A stretch of 39,195 bases of DNA. Origin: Deltaproteobacteria bacterium. GTDB taxonomy: Bacteria > Desulfobacterota > Desulfuromonadia > Desulfuromonadales > Geopsychrobacteraceae. Location: assembly GCA_024279255.1 (NCBI GenBank), contig JAJRRT010000018.1, forward strand, positions 1 to 39,195. The letters run 5' to 3'. The stretch's first letter is position 1. Each line of letters begins with the position of its first letter. Position numbers and translations under genes: made by a program. The notes below the pieces were generated by a model. The model made no database searches, was not told where the DNA came from, and saw only the letters and a list, made by a program, of their open reading frames with translations. Shown here in pieces: positions 33,677 to 39,195 of this stretch.

Positions 33677-34855
33677 GTGAAAGAAACGGACCGGATAAAA
33701 GAGAGTATCGCAGAAGATATGAATCAGGATACGAAATCACCCGCTTTTAACGAGAAACGCGCCATTCAGAAGCGGGTGGCTTACGCATCCGAACTCTTTC
33801 AGGGTGATATTACGATTCGGACCCTGCTGGAATCTCTCGCCGAAAGTGTCATAATCGTCGACTCTGCGGCGAATATTGTTTTTATCAATAGCCAGACAGA
33901 GAGATTATTTGGTTACCAGAAAGAAGAGATCGTTGGTCGCCCGTTAAATACCCTTATCCCTAAAAAGTTACACTCTGCACACGAAAAGCATGTTGACGAA
34001 TATTTTAAGAGTCCCAGAGTCAGACCTATGGGAAAGGGGCGGGATCTAATTGGGCACAAAAAAGATGGTAGGGATTTCCCGGTTGAGATAAGCCTCTGTT
34101 TTCTGGAAGTCGATGGCAATAGCCTGTCGATGGCTTTCGTTACCGACATCACATTGCGCAAAAAAGCGGAGAAAGACCTTAAGACTCGTAACGAGGAGCT
34201 CGATGATTTTGCTCACACTGTGGCCCATGATTTAAAAGGTTCCTTGACCTGCTTACTCGGATATAGCGAGTTGTTGAGTCAACCCGACGTGAATTTAGAA
34301 AAGCAGGCCATCAGAGATTCCCTCGATCAGATCTGTACTTCAAGTCGGAAAATGGCAAATATCATAGATGAACTGCTGCTTCTCGCCAGCGTAAGGAAAG
34401 AGGATATCGAAGTGACGCCGCTGGCAATGCTCTCAATCGTTAACGATGCACTGCTCCGACTCAAATCAGAAGCTAAAACAGCCGGAATCGAAATCATTTT
34501 GGCAGCCGACTTCCCTGAGGCTCTGGGGCATGCGCCTTGGATCGAGGAGGTTTGGTACAATTACATCACCAATGCCATCAAGTATGGTGGAGATCCGGCG
34601 AAAATTGAAATAGGGGGTGAACTGCAGGGTAATGGTTCTGCTCGATTTTGGGTTAAGGACAACGGTCCGGGCTTGACTGATGTTGAACAATCCTGCTTAT
34701 TCACGGCCTATGCCTTACAAAAAAGAAAGTCGGGTGGCCATGGTCTTGGACTTTCGATTGTCAAGCGTATTGTCGTAAAATTGAGCGGGGAGGTGGCAGT
34801 AGAGAGTCAAGTCGGCGAGGGAAGTCTCTTCAGCTTTACACTGCCCTCAGCGTAA
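33677..34855 (+). CDS. Soluble PAS-domain sensor histidine kinase
   Basis: 392 residues with no transmembrane segment. A PAS domain lies at about 45-160 (ESVIIVDSAANIVFINSQTERLFGY, ending SMAFVTDITLRK), then HisKA with phospho-His184 (TVAHDLKGSL) and HATPase boxes YITNAIKYGG, DNGPGL and GGHGLGLSIV. It starts with GTG behind AAGG. No response regulator gene is adjacent, so it is an orphan; the signal sensed by the PAS domain (redox, gas or ligand) is unknown. It is convergent with dapL across a shared terminator. Confidence 0.9.
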   Translation: MKETDRIKESIAEDMNQDTKSPAFNEKRAIQKRVAYASELFQGDITIRTLLESLAESVIIVDSAANIVFINSQTERLFGYQKEEIVGRPLNTLIPKKLHSAHEKHVDEYFKSPRVRPMGKGRDLIGHKKDGRDFPVEISLCFLEVDGNSLSMAFVTDITLRKKAEKDLKTRNEELDDFAHTVAHDLKGSLTCLLGYSELLSQPDVNLEKQAIRDSLDQICTSSRKMANIIDELLLLASVRKEDIEVTPLAMLSIVNDALLRLKSEAKTAGIEIILAADFPEALGHAPWIEEVWYNYITNAIKYGGDPAKIEIGGELQGNGSARFWVKDNGPGLTDVEQSCLFTAYALQKRKSGGHGLGLSIVKRIVVKLSGEVAVESQVGEGSLFSFTLPSA

Positions 34856-34897
34856 CTTGAACTCTGGTGCCTCTCGGGCCATTCGCCCAGAATCAAT

Positions 34898-34934
34898 AAA
34901 GAAGGGCGACCTCATTGGCCGCCCTTCTTTGTTT
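34898..34934. terminator. Bidirectional terminator between the PAS kinase and dapL
   Basis: An 11-bp stem AAAGAAGGGCG/CGCCCTTCTTT (34898-34908 and 34920-34930) with an inner CC/GG pair, followed by TTT/GTTTT on the plus strand and TTTATT on the minus strand. Confidence 0.88.
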
Positions 34935-36169
34935 TACTTGCCCCACTTCTGCTTGATCTTCTCCACCGCTTCGGTCACCTTCTCCTTGTCACCGAAGGCG
35001 CTGAGTCGGAAATAACCCTCGCCCGAGGGGCCAAAGCCTGATCCTGGGGTGCCAACGACGTGACATTCGTTGAGGAGTTTGTCGAAGAAATCCCAGCTGG
35101 TCATTCCTTCCGGGGTTCTCAGCCAGATGTAGGGGGCATTGACGCCACCGAAACATTGGATCCCGGCAGCAGTCAGCCCTTCGCGGATGATCCGCGCATT
35201 ATCCATGTAATAATCGATCACGTCCTTGACCTGGGCCCAGCCTTCGTCGCTGTAGACCGCAGCAGCGGCTTTTTGCACCGGGTAGGAGACGCCATTGAAT
35301 TTGGTGCCCTGGCGACGGTTCCAGAGCTTGTTGAAACTATATTTTTCGCCCTTGGCGGTAGTGCCCATCAGCTCTTCGGGAACCACGGTCAGGCCGCAGC
35401 GTACGCCGGTAAAGCCGGCGGTCTTGGAGAAGCTGCGGAACTCGATGGCGCATCGTTTGGCGCCTTCGATCTCGTAGATCGAGTGAGGGACATTCTCTTC
35501 GGTGATGAAAGCTTCATAGGCGGCATCAAACAGGATCACTGCGTCATTTTCGAGGGCGTAGTCGACCCAGGCCTTGAGTTGCTCCCTGGACGTCACGGTA
35601 CCTGTCGGGTTATTGGGGGAGCACAGGTAGATGACATCGACCTTTTCGGTCGGGAAAGCGGGCGCGAAGTTATTTTCTTCGGTGCAAGGCATGTAGACCA
35701 GGCCTTCATAGTAACCTTGTTCGTTTGCCTCCCCACTGCGGCCAACCATGACGTTGGTATCGTTATAGACCGGGTAGACCGGGTCACCGATAGCCACTTT
35801 ATTGCTGAGGTCGAAGATGTCGAGGATATTCGAGCTGTCACATTTAGAACCGTCGGAGATGAATACCTCGCTGGTCTTCAGTGTAACACCGAGCGGCTTG
35901 TAGGCTTTGTCGACGATGACCTGTGACAACCAGGCATAGCCCTGTTCGGGACCGTAGCCATGAAAGCTCTCCCCCTTCGCCATATCGTCGACACCTTCGT
36001 GGAAGGCTGCCAGAACCGCAGGGACCAGCGGCTTGGTGACATCGCCAATTCCTAAGCGTATAACCTTGGCCGCGGGATTAGCGGTGGTGAATTCAGTGAC
36101 GCGACGGCTGATCTCAGGAAAGAGGTAGCCAGCCTGTAGTTTCAGATAATTATCGTTGATGCGTGCCAT
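34934..36169 (-). CDS. dapL: LL-diaminopimelate aminotransferase
   Basis: Converts tetrahydrodipicolinate directly to LL-diaminopimelate with glutamate as amino donor, in lysine and cell-wall synthesis. At 411 residues it has the family length. The PLP Lys249 is in [15 protein letters not shown]; other marks are [21 protein letters not shown] and SPNNPTGTV. The frame is open 23 codons further, but [20 protein letters not shown] is the family start and GGAG precedes it. It ends the dapA-dapB run and replaces the succinylase route. Confidence 0.95.
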   Translation of the reverse strand: MARINDNYLKLQAGYLFPEISRRVTEFTTANPAAKVIRLGIGDVTKPLVPAVLAAFHEGVDDMAKGESFHGYGPEQGYAWLSQVIVDKAYKPLGVTLKTSEVFISDGSKCDSSNILDIFDLSNKVAIGDPVYPVYNDTNVMVGRSGEANEQGYYEGLVYMPCTEENNFAPAFPTEKVDVIYLCSPNNPTGTVTSREQLKAWVDYALENDAVILFDAAYEAFITEENVPHSIYEIEGAKRCAIEFRSFSKTAGFTGVRCGLTVVPEELMGTTAKGEKYSFNKLWNRRQGTKFNGVSYPVQKAAAAVYSDEGWAQVKDVIDYYMDNARIIREGLTAAGIQCFGGVNAPYIWLRTPEGMTSWDFFDKLLNECHVVGTPGSGFGPSGEGYFRLSAFGDKEKVTEAVEKIKQKWGK

Positions 36170-36207
36170 TTTAAATTCTCCAGATTTTGGTGTTCGACAA
36201 ATTGTGC

Positions 36208-36232
36208 AAAAGGCGGCCCGAATCAGGCCGCC
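36208..36232 (-). terminator. Hairpin/terminator upstream of dapL
   Basis: A 7-bp GC stem GGCGGCC/GGCCGCC (36212-36218 and 36226-36232) with a short run of four T on the minus strand. It lies between the entericidin-like gene and dapL and may attenuate read-through into dapL. Confidence 0.6.
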
Positions 36233-36262
36233 CTGCATAGCGTTAAATTGTTTAAAGTTCTC

Positions 36263-36388
36263 TTATTTGGCTTTTTCTTGTACCCAGCCACCGGCTTTTT
36301 CGACATCTTTGCCGAGGCCACGCAAGGTTTCGCAACCGGAGATACAGAGGACAGTGGCGATCAATCGTAATACAACAATGCGTTTCAT
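36263..36388 (-). CDS. Entericidin-like small lipoprotein, 41 aa
   Basis: This short gene encodes a lipoprotein signal peptide with lipobox CISGC (Cys19), followed by ETLRGLGKDVEKAGGWVQEKAK, an amphipathic helix. The pattern (GC-x-T-RG-G-D) is that of entericidin A/B, small envelope lipoproteins. AGGAGG lies seven bases before the ATG, one of the best sites in the window. It is 33 bases downstream of dapB. The role of entericidins outside enteric bacteria is unclear. Confidence 0.85.
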   Translation of the reverse strand: MKRIVVLRLIATVLCISGCETLRGLGKDVEKAGGWVQEKAK

Positions 36389-36421
36389 CGTGAGCCTCCT
36401 GCTTGACGAATAGAATGCAAG

Positions 36422-37225
36422 TTATTTTAAATCCAGAACATCCTGCATATCGTAGATTCCTGGGGTTTTCCCTTTGAGCCAGCCAGCAGCACGGATGGCA
36501 CCACGGGCAAACATGTCACGACTCATAGCGCGGTGGGTCAGCTCGATCCGTTCCCCCATGCCGATGAAATAGACTGTGTGCTCCCCGACGATATCACCAC
36601 CGCGAACTGTCTGCATGCCAATCTCTTCGCTACTGCGCTCACCGCACATCCCCTCGCGGTGATAGTTGGCGACCTGATTGTAATCGCGACCCAAAGCATC
36701 AGCGACGACTTCACCCATGCGGACTGCGGTGCCGCTCGGGGAGTCTTTCTTCTTGTTATGATGGAGTTCGACGATCTCTACATCAAAGCCATCACCTAAG
36801 GTTTTTGCCAGATCTTTGAGTAGTTTGAAGCACACATTGACACCGACACTCATGTTTGGAGCAAAGACTATCGGAGTTTTTTCAGCGTACCCCTCAAGCT
36901 GATTACGTTCATCAGGTGTAAACCCGGTAGAACCGACGATCATCGCCTTGCCGAGACGTGCACAAACGGCAGCATTTCGTAGGGTGACTTGAGGAAAGGT
37001 GAAGTCGATCAAAAGGTCGGCATTAGCGAGGGCCTCTTCGAGGGAATCGCCGATCATTATGCCAAGATCACCACAACCGGCAACGTAGCCGGCATCCTGA
37101 CCAATTTTCGGATGCCCGGCCATCTCAACAGCGCCTGCAACCTGCAACAGTTCGGTCTCAGTGACGAGGGTAATGATCCGTCCACCCATGCGCCCGGCGG
37201 CGCCGGTGACTACTATTCTGGTCAT
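36422..37225 (-). CDS. dapB: 4-hydroxy-tetrahydrodipicolinate reductase
   Basis: Second enzyme of the diaminopimelate branch, reducing the DapA product with NAD(P)H in the cytoplasm. It is 267 residues, normal for the family. The N-terminal Rossmann motif VVTGAAGRMGGRI binds the nucleotide, and the C-terminal catalytic block is VEIVELHHNKKKDSPSGTA. It starts 14 bases after dapA, in the same operon. Confidence 0.96.
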   Translation of the reverse strand: MTRIVVTGAAGRMGGRIITLVTETELLQVAGAVEMAGHPKIGQDAGYVAGCGDLGIMIGDSLEEALANADLLIDFTFPQVTLRNAAVCARLGKAMIVGSTGFTPDERNQLEGYAEKTPIVFAPNMSVGVNVCFKLLKDLAKTLGDGFDVEIVELHHNKKKDSPSGTAVRMGEVVADALGRDYNQVANYHREGMCGERSSEEIGMQTVRGGDIVGEHTVYFIGMGERIELTHRAMSRDMFARGAIRAAGWLKGKTPGIYDMQDVLDLK

Positions 37226-37239
37226 CTCTGCTTGGTCCT

Positions 37240-38115
37240 TTAGATCAGGTCAAATTTCTTCAGAATTGTCTGAAGTTTTTCGAGGTTTGCTGCTTCCATT
37301 GGAGACAATGGCAGGCGTACCAGGTCACCGCAGAGCCCCATCAGACTCGCCGAGGTTTTAACCGGGACCGGATTAGCCTCAATAAACATGGCTTGATGAA
37401 GCTCAAGCAGTTCGAGATGAAGCTTGCGAGCTGTCGCGTAGTCTCTGTTGGTCGCGGCAGTAACCATCTGCTTAACCTGGGCGGGGGCAATATTTGCGGT
37501 GACCGAGATTACGCCTTTTGCACCACAAGCCATCATCGGGAAGGTAAGAAAGTCGTCACCCGAAATCAGGTCAATCTTATCTCCAGCCTTAGCCAGAATT
37601 TCGCTGGCCTGGATGAGATCCCCTGAGGCTTCTTTGATGGCCACGATATTTTCAATTTCAGCCAGACGGCAGGTGGTGGCTGCTGTCATGTTGGTGCCGG
37701 TGCGGCCGGGAACATTATAAAGGACCTGCGGCAGAGCAACTTCCTCGGCCAGTTTCTTGTAATGAAGATATATCCCCTCCTGAGAGGGTTTGTTGTAGTA
37801 GGGACAGACCAGCAAAAGGCCATCGGCACCCATAGCTTTGGCATTTTTAGACAGTTCAATCGCCTCAGCAGTATTGTTGGCACCGGTCCCGGCGATAACA
37901 GGAACCCGTTTGTTGACTTGCTCGATGCAGGTCTTTATAACGCGTGGATGCTCGTCAAAACTCAGGGTCGCAGATTCACCGGTTGTTCCACAAGGGACAA
38001 TAACATCGGTGCCACTTTCAATTTGAAACTCAATCAGCTGGCGGTAGCTTTCTTCATCAAAGTTTCCTTCATTATCGAAGGGGGTGATGATAGCGACCAT
38101 CGATCCTTGGACCAT
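37240..38115 (-). CDS. dapA: 4-hydroxy-tetrahydrodipicolinate synthase
   Basis: Condenses pyruvate with aspartate semialdehyde, the first step of the lysine/diaminopimelate branch. It is a 291-residue TIM-barrel lyase with the Schiff-base Lys161 in VAIKEASGD, Tyr133 and Arg138 in LYNVPGRTG, and the pair Thr44-Thr45 in CGTTGES. GAGAGAGA precedes the ATG. It is followed closely by dapB, and 173 bases without a visible gene separate it from the lipoprotein gene upstream. Confidence 0.96.
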   Translation of the reverse strand: MVQGSMVAIITPFDNEGNFDEESYRQLIEFQIESGTDVIVPCGTTGESATLSFDEHPRVIKTCIEQVNKRVPVIAGTGANNTAEAIELSKNAKAMGADGLLLVCPYYNKPSQEGIYLHYKKLAEEVALPQVLYNVPGRTGTNMTAATTCRLAEIENIVAIKEASGDLIQASEILAKAGDKIDLISGDDFLTFPMMACGAKGVISVTANIAPAQVKQMVTAATNRDYATARKLHLELLELHQAMFIEANPVPVKTSASLMGLCGDLVRLPLSPMEAANLEKLQTILKKFDLI

Positions 38116-38288
38116 CTCTCTCTCCTCTACACACTTTTTGGTGACAGCCTCTACATTGATACTGTGCAGGATGTCTCATTTGATTGTATGGGTGACGCAG
38201 CCAAACCCCTGAATTAGGGAGAAATAAAGGGTATAGCTAACACAGCCCCAGTCCAAAAGTAAAGCGATGAGGATCTGGGATGGAAGTT

Positions 38289-39044
38289 CTAACCTGCTGA
38301 AGGCTGGGCGGAAATTTCAACACTGGGCAGGCTTTCCAGCATCTCGCCAGCGAAGTTAAACAGACTCCGTACGCGGTAGTAATAAGTCTGCGAATTTTGC
38401 AGGCCGTAATCAGAAAATTCGATTTTTCTGATGGGACGTAGATTGAGCGCCACGGGCTGGAATGGTTTTTTCTCTTCACGGCGATAAACCTGATAGCCGA
38501 CAAAACTGGCTCCCGCCGGGATTTCAGTTGGTTGCCAATGCAGTTCGATCGACCTGTCATGGATAGTGACGCTCAATCCGGTGGGCGCTGAAACCGGCTC
38601 GCGAAAAACCTGTTTGAGGATGAGGGGCTGACCCATGTCCCCTAACAAGTTGCGTGCCTGTAGACGATAACGCGCAGTTTGCTCAATGGTGGCTCCGCTG
38701 TCGCTGAGAAGGTAGAGCGCCCCGAGACTTTGTGCCGGGGAGGGCAAGTCAGGATGGACTCTAGCAATCAGTGGCCAGGGATCACGACATTCCGCGCAGA
38801 ATTCGGACTCCAGGCTAAAGAGTCGTTCCACATGAACTGCCTGAAGGTTGGATAATGGTGATCCATCCTGATTACGTTGCGGCATTTTCCACTGCAGTTG
38901 GAATCCATTACCACGTTGCAGCAGTTTAGCCGAGCTGACAGCCACCGGTAGTTTTTCTTGAAACGGACGAACCGGGACTTTATTGCCACAACCGGTCAGA
39001 ATAAGCAGAGTCAAGCATGTCGAGAATAGATAACAAAATCGCAT
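38289..39044 (-). CDS. Lipoprotein with fibronectin type III-like domains
   Basis: 251 residues: a lipoprotein signal with lipobox LTGC (Cys19), then two beta-rich regions with FN3 character, at about 34-145 (FQLQWKMPQ...YRLQARN) and 150-245 (APTGLSVTIHDRSIELHWQP...YYYRVRSLF). A C-x2-C (CAEC) lies near residue 84. It starts 5 bases after the argH stop, so it is coupled to that gene. The same kind of lipoprotein follows argH in related genomes, as I recall. Function unknown; probably anchored in the outer membrane. Confidence 0.75.
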   Translation of the reverse strand: MRFCYLFSTCLTLLILTGCGNKVPVRPFQEKLPVAVSSAKLLQRGNGFQLQWKMPQRNQDGSPLSNLQAVHVERLFSLESEFCAECRDPWPLIARVHPDLPSPAQSLGALYLLSDSGATIEQTARYRLQARNLLGDMGQPLILKQVFREPVSAPTGLSVTIHDRSIELHWQPTEIPAGASFVGYQVYRREEKKPFQPVALNLRPIRKIEFSDYGLQNSQTYYYRVRSLFNFAGEMLESLPSVEISAQPSAG

Positions 39045-39049
39045 GATTC

Positions 39050-39195
39050 TCAGTTCGTTTTCTTCAAAAGAGCCAATTCGCGTTCGACTGCTTCGCGTGC
39101 TGTGCCGCCAGTCGCCTTGCGGGCATTGACTGAGGCTTCAAGGGTAACAAAATCATAGATATCATCATCAATCAGCGCAGAGAACTCACGGAACT
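39050..39195 (-). CDS. argH: Argininosuccinate lyase, C-terminal end (partial)
   Basis: The last 47 codons are visible; the gene continues beyond the right edge. The sequence [36 protein letters not shown] matches the C-terminal domain of ArgH, where the [11 protein letters not shown] block is conserved. The enzyme makes arginine and fumarate. It leads the run argH-lipoprotein-dapA-dapB-dapL on the minus strand. Confidence 0.88.
   Translation of the reverse strand, partial: FREFSALIDDDIYDFVTLEASVNARKATGGTAREAVERELALLKKTN

Noticed and set aside
35060..35926. 288-codon plus-strand open frame
   Set aside because: Antisense to dapL, with low-complexity composition and no recognisable domain.
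1..39195. CRISPR arrays, tRNA genes, insertion sequences or prophage
   Set aside because: I looked for evenly spaced direct repeats, tRNA-like cloverleafs, terminal repeats with transposase and phage genes on both strands and recognised none.

Overview
The window looks like a chromosomal segment of an anaerobic, metal- or arsenate-respiring bacterium of the Desulfuromonadales/Geobacterales type (inference). The evidence is a respiratory arsenate reductase operon, a sigma-54 two-component system, the DapL diaminopimelate pathway next to argH, a nickel superoxide dismutase, and a probable selenoprotein. No rRNA, tRNA, CRISPR array, phage or transposase gene was recognised.

Layout. (1) 1-3896: a cold-shock-like gene start at the left edge, a CBS-domain protein, a small minus-strand group (58-aa Cys protein, GFA-type protein, ABM-domain protein), queF, a DUF6172-like protein and a rhodanese. 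(2) 3886-6845, minus strand: a DsbA/FrnE-like gene with an in-frame UGA exactly at the first Cys of its CxxC motif (probable selenocysteine), an MBL-fold hydrolase, a Zn-ribbon-like small protein and a YbdL-type aminotransferase. (3) 6950-12387: an SLC12-type transporter, a small hypothetical protein and glycogen phosphorylase. (4) 12520-15534, plus strand: an ArsR-controlled operon with an ArsP-type permease, a small thioredoxin, decayed thioredoxin and ccdA remnants, and a periplasmic rhodanese. (5) 15578-31711, minus strand: about 16 kb devoted to arsenic. In transcription order it is arsR, arsJ-associated GAPDH, arsJ, acr3, arrX, arrS, arrR, arrA, arrB, a torD-like chaperone, a four-cluster ferredoxin, a PstS-like binding protein and a chemoreceptor. 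(6) 31969-34855: sodN and its maturation peptidase, a nitroreductase and a PAS histidine kinase. (7) 34934-39195, minus strand: argH (partial), a lipoprotein, dapA, dapB, an entericidin-like lipoprotein and dapL.

How the arsenic genes fit together (known families plus inference). ArrX and ArrS would sense an arsenic species in the periplasm and phosphorylate ArrR. ArrR would drive arrAB from a sigma-54 promoter at 23894-23909, helped by two matching 18-bp palindromes spaced exactly 80 bp apart; one of these is embedded in the arrR terminator. ArrAB reduces arsenate outside the membrane, and the TorD-like and ferredoxin proteins probably help mature it. The arsenite produced is exported by Acr3. 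Arsenate that enters the cell can leave through the GAPDH/ArsJ 1-arseno-3-phosphoglycerate route. Two different ArsR proteins have recognisable operators of their own. The binding protein and chemoreceptor at the end of the cluster suggest that taxis may be linked to arsenate respiration; this is the least established part. No ArsC reductase and no membrane quinol-oxidising ArrC subunit is visible in the window.
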